From NCBI GenBank assembly GCA_029817715.1, contig JARUPY010000005.1, positions 62,001-126,000 on the forward strand: a stretch of 64,000 nucleotides of DNA, given 5' to 3'. How positions within the stretch are numbered: position 1 is the stretch's first letter; the number at the start of each line of letters is the position of its first letter. Source of the stretch: Melastoma dodecandrum. Its lineage: Eukaryota; Streptophyta; Magnoliopsida; Myrtales; Melastomataceae. The notes under the pieces were generated by a model that saw only the letters and a program-made list of their open reading frames with translations, made no database searches and was not told the origin of the DNA. Position numbers and translations under genes: made by a program. Positions 10,752-21,401 of this stretch are shown piece by piece.

Positions 10752-12633
10752 TCACGCAGCTTTCTTGTTGTTGTACATGGACTCCACCTTCCCGTCGTTC
10801 CCTCCCAGCAGCATGTACTTGTCTTTCCTCGTTAGGCTTGTCCTCTCGAACCCTAGCACGTCCCCCAGCACCTTCTGCACATAGTTCGCCACCTCTATCG
10901 CCGTCTTCCCTCCAGCCTTCACCGTCATCTCCTCCGGCAACCTACCAACCCATTTCATTTTTTAAGCATAATGCATGTCAGTCCAAAAAAAAAAAAAACT
11001 ACTTTCTTATCGTAATATTAAACTACCTGTCCAGGAAGGTGACTTCGTATGTCGGCCTCGGGTTCATGAAGAAGTAGTAGGGATCCCAGAACTTCACCCC
11101 CCTCACTGTCGTCCCATAGAACATGCTCTGCTTGCAATTCACCGCCACCGGCACTATCCTGTCACTCAGCTCTGCGAATAGGGCGCTGAACCGCAGTAGG
11201 AAACTGCTCACGGCAAGTCGTTCCTTCAGGGCAAACCACCAGATCTCCCTTCTCTAGCAGCTCCTTGATACGCGCAGCATCTGCCTCAACGGTCACGTGT
11301 CAGGGCGATTGCCGGGATCGGAGACAGGAACCTAGCCATGGGAAGGATTTTAGCGTCAGAATAATGCTAACGCACAATTTTAGGATCAGGAAATGAGGCC
11401 CTTGAAATCAGGCGAGCGTTACCTGGAGAGTTTGCTTACGCTATAAGTGACGCAGGAAACTTTACGGCCGAGAGCTATGGCAATCACGATCGGATCTAAT
11501 GCCGTCCTATGGTTGCACACATACAGGTTTCCAGGGGAACCAGAAGAGGGCGCAGGCGGAGGGTTCCCACGTATGACAAGATGGATTCCTAGCATTTCAT
11601 AGGTGTAACGGACAATCCGCTCGGGCAATGGAAGATTGAAGTAGACACGGAAGATGGAGAGGGCGAAGCCGAATGGGAGCCAAAGGAAGGTTATGAGGGC
11701 GTTGAGAGGCGTCGGCCTCTGGACTAACCGACCGTCGTGGAATATGATCCTGCTCTTGAGACGGTCCAGTTGTATAGGCTTTGCCATTTTGCTTGGAGGA
11801 ACCATGTAACCTTCCTGTCAGACATCCGTGAGCAACATTGTTAGTTCGCTTCGGCCAAAATGTAATGTAAGGCAGAGTGCTAAACTGTAGCAGAGCTTAC
11901 CTTGCAAACAGACATGAAGTCGTGATCGGATTCCCGGTCGCCGATGCCAAGATCGGGAATCTCGTCGCCGAATTCCTTCAAGATGGCCAGCTTCTTCCAC
12001 TTCCCTACCAGCACCCCCGGTCCCTTGACGAATCCGGTGGCCCTCTTCGTCTTGGGGTCCACCTCAATTTCTGTTCCCAAGACCTTGTCCCCCCCAAGGA
12101 AATCCTTCACAAACGGCTCCACCATGATGGTAGGGTTGGCGGTCACCACCACTCTCCTCTTACATCGTTCGAACACTTGGAAACTTTCCGATCTCACGTC
12201 CGCTGCATAAAACCTTCATAAACAGACACACGAGATCTCAATGGTCCATCCAGAAAGAAAACGCTTGCTGTCGACATAACAAAGTGCCAAAGCTTGTTGT
12301 CCTCGCTTTCTACCTGGTCAAGACGGCACGAGACGCGAGCTCGATGTCGCGGACCTTAAGTCCCGCATAAGAAATGAAAATAAGGATCTGTATCCCGAGG
12401 GCTTCCGACACGAACAAGTAGGCCACAATGATGATGGGAAGCGACAGGAGAAGGACAAGGCCCCGTAGCCAACTCCCGGCCTCGACAGCGACGAGCATGA
12501 AGTAAGGGAAGGAGCTCCGGGAGATGAGGAGGGTACCGTCGAGGTCAGCGGCGATGGAGCCATAGCTGGAGCCCTCACACGTGTGGATGGGAGGGAAGGA
12601 GGACTTCTTCTTGGCTACTTGTGGTTGAGCCAT
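10752..12633 (-). CDS. GPAT: sn-2 glycerol-3-phosphate acyltransferase, GPAT4/6/8 (cutin) type
   Basis: This enzyme transfers an acyl group from acyl-CoA to glycerol-3-phosphate at sn-2 and removes the phosphate, giving 2-monoacylglycerol for cutin. It acts at the ER. Exons are 12633-12314, 12213-11901, 11814-11423, 11331-11027 and 10941-10752, all with GT/AG sites and compatible phases, for about 505 residues (usual family length about 500). The HAD phosphatase motif AADLDGTLL is at residues 28-36, with GDRESDHDF near 200. Hydrophobic segments follow the first motif. The acyltransferase motifs are NHRTALD (about 312-318) and CPEGTTC in exon 4. The intact phosphatase motif separates it from GPAT5/7. 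Exon 4 carries two extra bases: one in the AA at 11288-11289, which makes a premature stop, and one in the AAA at 11201-11203. Removing both restores the splice phase, so either a fresh double lesion or an assembly error is possible. Confidence 0.96.
10985..10998. repeat. poly-A run in acyltransferase intron 4
   Basis: A run of 14 A on the plus strand (T on the coding strand) lies between exons 4 and 5. It forms the pyrimidine-rich stretch upstream of the exon 5 acceptor. Confidence 0.8.
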
Positions 12634-12862
12634 GGATAACCCCTCGGCTTAAGACCAAGAGAAGACAAACACGCAAGAAAACAACCTTTTCAAAGTACTT
12701 CTAGGGTGTCTTTGGATGCATGTAAGGAAGAGTTTGATTAGAGAGATATGGGTGGAAGAAAGGATCGAGATGGATTTTCTTTTTCTTTTTTGTGTGGGTT
12801 TTGAATGCTGGAGGAGGAAGTGGAGAAGGGAGATGTGTGTGTATTTAATATCTCTTTTGGTT

Positions 12863-12869
12863 TTTTATA
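12863..12869 (-). promoter_or_regulatory. candidate TATA box of the acyltransferase gene
   Basis: On the coding strand the sequence reads GTATAAAAAACC, about 230 bases upstream of the ATG at 12633. A CT-rich leader (CTTCCTCCTCCAG and similar) follows it, as is common for plant 5' untranslated regions. No second clear TATA lies closer to the start. The position is a prediction from sequence only. Confidence 0.45.
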
Positions 12870-13116
12870 CGTGTCTCTACAATTTCTTGTGGCCTTGGTG
12901 ATGGTGGTGGTGGTTTCATTCGACCAAGTCTTTTCTATTATTGCTTTTTGGGATTATATTGTCTTTGTGGTGGGCAGTAGATGGAGTTTAATGCCGTCTT
13001 ATGTAGTTGTAGTTGTTGTTGCTGTGTCCGTGTTCCATTCATTATCATATGAATGATAGATATTCCTTAGTCCAAGTATTATTAGGGAATCAATCAATCT
13101 CACATATTAATAAGTA

Positions 13117-13142
<26 letters not shown>
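13117..13142. repeat. (AG)13 microsatellite in the acyltransferase promoter
   Basis: Thirteen AG units (CT on the gene's coding strand) lie about 500 bases upstream of the start codon. GA/CT repeats in plant promoters are known targets of BPC-type GAGA-binding proteins. Whether this one is used cannot be told from sequence. Confidence 0.9.
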
Positions 13143-13147
<5 letters not shown>

Positions 13148-15114
13148 GAGAGTGACACGTACAAATGTAAAATGTGATATTAAGGGAGGTTTGCTGGCCA
13201 ACCTTCACCTATAATATATCCTCCATCACCAATCAAGTCCCAAGGCCTACGCAAACAAGCATGGCCATTTCTTCTTCTTAGGATGTAAGAAGAAGCACTT
13301 CATGTCGGGTGGATACAACCAGCGACCTCCCTGGGTTTAAGGGAAGACTTTCTTTTTTTTTTTCTTGAAATAAATGGGGAAGTTTGTGCGGGGGGAAATG
13401 AGGGTTAGGTTAAGGTGTGCTTGTGAACATGTTAACTCATTTCTTTTATATAAATATCATGAAGAAGAAGAAGAGGGGGGGATGGGGGTGTTAGTTGGGG
13501 GCAGTTGGAGACCTGAATTAGGGGGGCAACTCATTGTCTGCCTATCTTTCATGGCCAATTTTTTTAGTGTTGTCGGTATTTAGAAGCATCCCCCACCATG
13601 TTTCTTGCACTTGTTGGAACCCCAAATTCTTCGTGGTTGCGTGCCAAATTCTATGTCCCTTCTTCCCCTTGGCGTCGTGCGGTGGACTTGTGTGCCTGCA
13701 TTTCTAGGTGGGAATTAATCCACTCCTCGTTAATTACTTGCTCATTAATCAAACGGACAACAATTGGAGTCAAAAGAAACAAGAATGAACACATCCATTC
13801 ATTCACACTCACTCATTCTCTTCATCATCATCTCTAGAGAGACTTTGCCAGCTTTCACAGGGAGATTCCATCCTAATCCCATTGCTACTTCTCGAAACAG
13901 TTGATGGGTGGAGGAGGATGGGGGTGTTTTCTAGGGTCGTTGACCCCCCATTAGAGAGGCAATTCAAGTGCGTGTTCGGAGGGAGGGAGGGACTTTATTA
14001 CAAGCTGTCGATTCACAAGGGGAGGTCTTGGTCTTAAATGCAAGCTCACCCACCACCTACCTCTCTTCTTCCTCATCCCAACGCCTGCCTGCCTGCCTGC
14101 CTTCAGTTATTCCTGCCTGCACCCACCAACCACATTTATATCTCTTTTCCCTCATACTTCAATTCAATTTCCATCCATCCATGTGACCCCTCCCAGCCAC
14201 AGTCACAACCCACTTACTTCCTCCCCTTCCCCACCAAAGATATAATTCTTTGCCCAAAACCTATCAACCACGACCTTCATCATCCCTACTTCCTTCAGCA
14301 ATCAGACCATTTCTGGTTTTCCGACAGCCCTTATTTCCTTTATTAATAATAATAACCAATGATCAATCATGGCTGCTAGAGTGCATACACACTTCGTGGT
14401 TTCAAGGAAGAAAAAGCTTCTTACTCCAGCCGTCTTCTGGAAGGCCCTGCCCCTTGAATGTGCAGAGACAACAGCCGCAGCAAACAAGAGGAGGCTGCCC
14501 TACCCTGTTACCACCAGTGACCACTTGGAAGACCGCGAATGTTCGATCCTTGCTTAACTGGAGAATTCAGAAGGCAATATCAAGAATCCCAACACAGCCA
14601 GTTTTCCACTAATCCCATCCATATCTAAGCTTCAATGGACCCTCAGTTAAGCCATGCCATTGCTAATCTTCTTGGCAACACAGAGGCAAACAGATTGGAA
14701 AACTAGTTAGCCAGAATCTGCAGTGACATGAAAGACTTTTGGTGTCTGAATAATCAATCATCCTCATCGAGATATGAAATGATCCGCGAAGCTAAAATGA
14801 CGAGTAGACTAATTGGAAATGCCTACAGTGCAAGCCTCCGTCGAATAGGTGATGCCATTTGATTTGTATTCTTCACCTCTGCTATTGCATTCATAAACCC
14901 ATTTCCTCCATGAAGGTACCAAAACACCCAAACGGACTAACACTCTCAAGTGCCTAAATATCATCAGAAACTTCATCATCTTCGTCTACACATCCACCCC
15001 ACGCATTTAAATATGAAGCTTTGATAATACCTTAATATTTACACTAACTACTTGCTTCATACCACCCAACCATACTATTACTATAGACTGCACGATCTAG
15101 TTTATTTTTCCCTT
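13143..15114. other. intergenic region between the acyltransferase and SPPL genes
   Basis: There is no gene I can support. It holds the distal acyltransferase promoter and the downstream region of the SPPL gene. Short low-complexity pieces include a T run near 13346-13357 and a (GCCT)n tract at 14083-14102. The ORFs seen here are short, proline- or serine-rich from CT-rich DNA, and show no domain. Confidence 0.5.
14083..14102. repeat. (GCCT)5 microsatellite
   Basis: Five tandem GCCT units lie in an intergenic CT-rich stretch. Confidence 0.85.
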
Positions 15115-17647
15115 CTATTGTGTAGATTGTAGTCTGATGTGCGGGCATGGCATCTCTGGTTCCCCTCTCGTCCAAAGTGTTTTGAGGTCCCCTCTTTGCT
15201 TTCCCAACATCAAAAAAGTTCCTACACCCAAAGACAGCAGCATTGGCAATATGCATAGCTATCAGTCAAAAGAAATTTGGCTCAAAGAACAAGTGACTGG
15301 CACGCATCCTCAAACTCCACATGATGTGCAAAAGATAACCAGGAAAAGGCTATTGAATAAATTCCCATACCAAGTGTGAAGGGAACAATGTAAAGCAGCG
15401 CTGGATGTCCAGGTCCATCCATCAAATTCAACGCCACATAAGTAACAAGCAGAACTGTGATAATGGAAAGTTCACTGAAGATGTTAACAATTAATGTTAA
15501 GACATCTGCTGTAAAAGAGGCAGACCACAAGAACAATGCAGAAAGCTTGAATTCTCTATATTGTCAAATAACAAATCCGAGATACATATAACGTCCTCTG
15601 ATCAGTACTTTGAAAGGTGAAGCAGTATAACGAGAAATTAACATACAACATTCAAAGCAAATCACATACGAGACAATGTTCACCCCAAAATCGCACATAT
15701 TGCATCTTTTCTGAGAATTCAACACGCAACAATTTTGTCTAGCTTTCTTCTGGTGAAGAACTTCAAATATATTCCTAAACACCAAATATATCGTACCTAG
15801 CCATATGCAATCATTGCCCACAAGAAGTACCCGTTTCTACCGTTCTTCTGCGCCAACCAATCATAACCTGTGAAGAGGCATCAAAAGACTCAAATTTATC
15901 CCCAGGATTAAGAGATTCACTGAAAAGATTATTTTAAAGCAATATAGAACCATACCAGGATCACAAGTACATGCTTTCAAATTTAAAAAGCAGTCCTCTC
16001 TCTCTCCATGGACATCAAGTCCAAACAGCCGTAAAATACTGGAAGCTGTGGAGTATCTCGTTTTCACGCTGTTCTAATAGAGCAGACAGTCCCTATTATC
16101 AACTTTAATGCAAACCATGTCAACATGGATGTAAAAAATGCTACTTCCGGGTCACCAAAAAAATTAATCCTTGACCACAGAAGACATGTATAAAGTTGCA
16201 TTTTGCTAAAGAGTCCAGACCACAAAGAAAATTACTATCAAAAGCCCGGGCAAGATGATGTCCCCAAATCCAATGACGCTATAACCACCCCAAGTATCAA
16301 ACAGTCGAGGTATTTATTAACAACATGGAATGCCATCCTCGCCACACCTGTCACCACGTGCAACCTGCAATGAAGACACGATGAAAATATCAATTTGGCA
16401 GCTGGAATTCTATTAGCTACGTCCTGTGAAATGGTGATGGAATCGACCTGTTACAATTGCTATAATACCCAGGGATGGTTCCTCCAACCAAACTTTAAAA
16501 TAATTCAAACAATGAAAGTTTCCACCTTAACAAACAGTGAGTAAAAGCTTTGTATATATAAAAAATAGACACTGTTTTACTCCATTCAGGATTACTGGAG
16601 TATGAAAACACATGATAATATTAATAGTAAACACAAGAAAACAGAAACGTACCGCAATCATAACGCTTTCATGAAACCACCATTTCGAAACAAATACCCA
16701 GAAGATGTCATATAGAAAGGCACAGCCAAGAAGGATGCTGCCAACCTGTTTAAGATAAGGAGAGATCCTTAATGAATCGATTGGTTTACAAAGAATAATC
16801 CACCTCAATATTGGAAGGCAGATATACAACCTACTTGACATAAATCGATATATGCTATATATTTTTAGAGATCCCCAAAAAACTAATGGTGCAAATCAGA
16901 CCTTTGACTGATAACGGTTAAGATAGATCACTAGTGTCTATGTAGCTGTTTCAACTGATAACAGCACTAGCAACAGAATTTGACTGGAAGCGGGTAGGCC
17001 TCATGTTTCTGGTGGCACAATTGAAAACACATGCTTTATCGATACACCAGTATGGATACTCAAAGAACCATTCATATTAACAAAAGATTCCTTATGAAAA
17101 AAACACATCGTAACAGCAAATATCAACAAATTAGATACATTATAAACAAACTAATAACGTTCTACCTATAAGAAAGAAAAAGGAACATTTCATCACCTTG
17201 AGATTAGGTATGCGAACAATCTGAAGGACGGTGATTATTAAAGTGATGACGTGATAAAAAAAATAGAATTTAGTTTGACACCGTAGACATACATAAAATC
17301 GACTTACAAAATTGCAGTGGTATATACACCTCCATCTAAAACATCATGACTCCACTAAAAATCATCATTGACAACTTTGCTGAAAACAAGTCATCTATTT
17401 CGAATCTGGAAGTAGATAATCAGCTGAACTGATTTTTCTATCCAGACACAACATGGTGGCTCAAGTAAGTCAAAGCAACTTGTTCTTACAAGTATATCTT
17501 GTCCTATCCAGGCAAATGAGACTCGTCGAAAGACTGCCCACATAACAGCAAAAGCTATGCAGAATGGAGAGACGGCAACTGTAAGGTGTGACACTGCTCC
17601 AAACACCGGGCAATTTCACAAATGATTGAGCTGCAGTTGCAAAGCAT
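15115..17647 (-). pseudogene. signal peptide peptidase-like protease (SPPL2/4 type), catalytic half, with frame breaks
   Basis: SPPLs are aspartyl proteases that cut membrane proteins inside the bilayer of endomembranes. Exons, read leftward: 17647-17490 ([29 protein letters not shown]); about 17250-17197 (TLIITVLQIVRIPNLK); 16745-16653 with YDIFWVF at 16712-16692; 16364-about 16230 with GFGD at 16271-16260; 15867-15797 (YDWLAQKNG); 15454-15371 with PAL at 15404-15396; 15221-15115 ([21 protein letters not shown] to the stop). Both catalytic Asp residues and PAL are present. Damage: two TAA codons at 16319-16314, a lost base before FGAVS, a missing acceptor AG near 17250, a lost base at 15799, and an unclear exon end near 16230. 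The residues before PAL read GPGH instead of the usual GHGQ. It could be a recent pseudogene or a poorly assembled live gene. Confidence 0.9.
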
Positions 17648-18368
17648 CTGAAACTAAAATTTTCTGAGTTCCAGTCAAGCGTCCGGTGCCTTCACACTAA
17701 CGAGTTATACATCATGACTCACAGAAAATAGAATGTGAACCATGCACCAACAGAGCAACCAGAGACCAAAGTTTGCAGCTGACCCTATTGCAGACAACGC
17801 CCAGCATCACAATCGTTAAGTGAATAGCTTATGCCCCAATCGAGAAAATAAAAATAACCATCTATAATTGTCCCATTACACATGACCGCAATAAAAATAT
17901 CAACCAATCCATTCTTCAGCATAGGTGTATACTAATTGTGCAACCAAAAAACGAGGCCTAAGCGAAGGAAAACACAGAAATGCCCCCCCTCCCCTCACAA
18001 AAAGGCAAACTCCCACACTCCACCCCCCAAACTGCAAAACAGCAACCAACCATAAACCGACATTAACCCCCAGTCTAGGAACATCCCATTAATACAAGCA
18101 ATACCCAAGAAGCCTGACAGCAACTACACACAACAAGCGCGACAGCAGAAGCACTTCTGCTACTTACATCACGTCCACAACACCACTAGTAACACCAATC
18201 CCTTCATCCTGCTGCCATTTCCTTACATCCGAAGACGATCTCCTGCCAATTAACTTTTTAACCATCAGACGCCTAATAATGAGGTTATCGACGCTCTGAT
18301 CACACGAACAAGCACATAGCACAAACTCACACAGCGCCTATAAAACTACAGGCAGAAACAAAAGTAGA
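17648..18368 (-). other. SPPL intronic or missing middle region
   Basis: The family should have transmembrane segments here that join the PA domain to the catalytic core (CIGGVEG-like block). I could not find them, so those exons are either too decayed or deleted. No other gene is visible. Confidence 0.35.
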
Positions 18369-18605
18369 CTATGCAGAAGACATCGTTTTTACATGAAAAT
18401 ACACATTCTCTGCTTCAACAACTTCCTCCTGCTCGTATAACATGCACTCTCTGGTGCTCCAGTCCTGACCCATATCGGGAATCACTACATAAAATGGTTC
18501 CTGACAGCCATAAATCCACAATAATACTCTCGCAACATCAACCAGCGTGCCGCATGTGAAGAAGAACCGAGCTTCAGCAGACCTGAAACTGTACATGCCA
18601 CCGTC
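18369..18605 (-). pseudogene. possible PA-domain exon of the SPPL gene
   Basis: The minus strand reads, across frames, a SAEA-G-SS stretch (near 18575) and later a V-IP--G-pattern (near 18490). This is the order of the conserved PA-domain pieces AEAAGASAL and VVMIP-DAG of SPPL proteins. The fit is weak and needs several indels. It is listed because it lies on the right strand between the candidate first exon and the catalytic exons. Confidence 0.28.
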
Positions 18606-19739
18606 AAGGATCCAGACTGAAAAGCCAAATCGACCACTCGTGACTATCAATCCAACGTAACGCAATCCGAAAACTTAAATACTGCTCTCATATCAAACCG
18701 CCGATGAAGACACAAGCAAGTTGCTTGCGAATTAGAGGCAACAACTCACATACAAACTTAAAACCAATGACAAACCACTAGCAATTCATCGCCAAACAAA
18801 TTTCTCCAAGCTTCTCACCACGCATCTTAGAGCGCGAAGATCAATCACCGCAGGGATTACCTAATATCTTTTAAACCGCTATCAACCATCTGCTTTCATT
18901 AACACCTCACAAACCATTATTCGAGAAAGCTGTCCTGCAAAACGAGTTTGTCCTACAACTCGCCATTAAATTACCAAGTTCCCATATAAGTAGAACCTTA
19001 TAAACTCTCATAATTCCAAATCACTAATTCCATCTCTTTTTGCACTCCAGCCTCGTAGCTCGCAGAAACAGTGCAATGAAAAACTTGCATCACGCAGTAA
19101 CTAAAAACTTAACATTACACAACGTAGGGGAGACGAACACTTCATAGCAATTTGCTGGGACTCAATCTGAAACATTCACCTGTCATGCATATTGAAGAAA
19201 AATATAAGCAGATAAGCACCGGGCAGACTCGGCGACTTGATTCGACGTGTCTCGATTGTAACAAGCTCGCAGTAACCCCTTGCTGTTCTACCCAAAACAA
19301 CTGCCCCAACTCAACGCTGCATACAATAAACAAAAGTCGTAAAAACAGTGCTAAGAGCCTCCCTGGACAACGTACTGATACAAATAAGTATAGATTAAAG
19401 AGAGCCGGCCTCACCACTCCTCTCTCTTTTAAAAAAAAAAGAAGAACCATATTGGCCCATGGGTGACGGCGACAATAATCATGGTACTAAGCCAGGACAA
19501 CTCTCGTGTTCGACATTAGCATTGCCTCCTCTTTCACCCATGGATAAGCCAAAAGAGTGGCGCCGAACCCGAGCCCAAACCCACTATCCACACCACATCC
19601 TCATTCACACTCTCCGGGACGCCCTCGATCCAGGTCTCTGGCTACACTTTCACATGTAACACCGACAGAGGACTACAAATTAACGGGTCCAACCCCAAAT
19701 CAGCTGTGACAGCAGACAAACATCAATCTTCCCCGGCTG

Positions 19740-19914
19740 CGTCCTTCTATAACCATACGAAAATCTGTTGTCGCACTGTTGGACCTCTATCTGGGGGAGA
19801 GGTCAACGTCTCTTGGCACAACTCATCCGCCCGGCTGACAGCCACACAGACGACGATCGAGCAACGAGCCTCAGGAAAATGCAAGCAAGACAAGCCATCC
19901 CACGGCGAGCCATG
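19740..19914 (-). pseudogene. possible first exon of the SPPL gene (signal peptide and start of the PA domain)
   Basis: On the minus strand an ATG at 19914 opens a hydrophobic stretch (ACIFLRLVARSSSVW). After a frame change, a CDNRF motif appears near 19780. SPPL proteins of this clade begin with a signal peptide, and a P-CDN-F motif follows soon after. The distance to the catalytic exons (about 2.2 kb) suits several intervening exons. Frame breaks leave this tentative. Confidence 0.4.
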
Positions 19915-20837
19915 ATCGCCCGCCGCCGGTGGGCCGTACTCAAAATCACAATACAAAACAGTGAGGACGCGGATCCTCATGTTTAATTTTTTCTTTTTTT
20001 TGGGGGAGGGGGGGCGGATTGGCTATCTCCTCCTTTTCTCTACGAGTCTTTTCTCAATCTTTCTACCAACAAAAGACCTACATTCTCTCGTTCTTCCGAC
20101 ACAAAACTAGTACGATCAAAGAAATGGCCTGCGCTCCGGATAACACAACCCCAGTACAAGCCGATTTGCTACCGCAATGAGCGAAACGCCTCGGCGGACG
20201 CTCCAAGGAGCTTCTTAAGTTGCTTTTATCTATTACAGACTGCGGCTACGACAGGACACGAAAGACCCTTACAGTGCATCCCCCCTCCACTATATTTTTT
20301 TTCACATTTAACTTCCAATCCTCCCCTCACACAAAATAAGACTAAGTCTTTAGTCTTCAGTTATACAATGTAACAACGGCGTTTCTTCAATCTCGCCATC
20401 TTTTTCTTCCTTTTTTTCTCTATTGGAATCACCTTGGGGTTTTGGGGGGTCACTTGGGAATTGGGTTGTTCTGGAGCCACACCTCTTGGATCGCTGACCT
20501 ATCAGCGTCAGGTCATAGGCAGCCAGTTCAAGGTATAGGGATCGGACAGTCTACGTCATCGGCGACGTTGGACTTGCTCCCGTCCCACGACCAACCCGTT
20601 ATTGACCCCCCTCCAGCCTCCAGTACGCTCCGAAGCCATCCGCCGCTACCATCATGCGGAACCACCATGATTTCCTAAAACAACATAAGATTCCACAATG
20701 ATGCCCTGCCAATGTCCTGAAAATCAATTAATCCTTAAACACACATTTGTCTAGTGATCGATTCCATACGTTCATTATCAGGGGCAGGTTAAACTACTGA
20801 GTGAGCCTTGGAATTTATGCTCCCTCCGCCCTCGGAC
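19915..20837. other. SPPL upstream region
   Basis: This is the presumed promoter side of the minus-strand SPPL gene. It contains T-rich and G-rich runs near 19985-20015 and a T run near 20410-20420. No conserved ORF is seen. Confidence 0.4.
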
Positions 20838-20921
20838 CACCCACCCCCCCCCACCCCCCCCCCCCCCCCCACCCCCCCCCCCCCACCACCCCCCCCCCCC
20901 CCTCCCCCCCCCCCCCCCCCC

Positions 20922-20964
<43 letters not shown>

Positions 20965-20987
20965 CCCCCCCCACCCCCCACCCCCCC

Positions 20988-21034
<47 letters not shown>

Positions 21035-21254
21035 CCCCCCCACCCTCACCCCACCACCCCCCCCCACCCCCCTCCCCCCCCCCCCCACCCCCCCCCCCCC
21101 CCCCCCCCAACACCCCCCCCCCACCCCCCCCCCCCCCCCCCCCCCCCACCCCCCCCCCCCTCCCCCCCCCCCCCCCTCCCCCCCCCCCCTCCACCCCCCC
21201 CCCCCCCCCCACCCCCCCCACCCCCCACCCCCCCCCACCCCCCCCCTCCCCCCC

Positions 21255-21296
<42 letters not shown>

Positions 21297-21305
21297 CCCC
21301 CCCCC

Positions 21306-21357
<52 letters not shown>

Positions 21358-21401
21358 ACACCCCCACACCCCCCCCCACCCCCCCCCACCCCCCCCCCCC
21401 C
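20838..21401. repeat. 564-bp poly-C tract with sparse A/T interruptions
   Basis: The tract is almost entirely C on the plus strand, broken by single A or T and by one G at about 21296. There is no regular repeat unit. Proline-rich and glycine-rich ORFs on both strands are only translations of this tract. The borders with ordinary sequence are abrupt. It may be a real G-quadruplex/i-motif-prone tract or an assembly artefact. Confidence 0.9.

Noticed and set aside
10540..11181. Plus-strand ORFs as independent genes
   Set aside because: They are antisense to acyltransferase exons 4 and 5 and carry no domain of their own.
11877..12221. Plus-strand ORFs of 114 and 88 residues
   Set aside because: Antisense shadows of acyltransferase exon 2, which has a strong family match on the minus strand.
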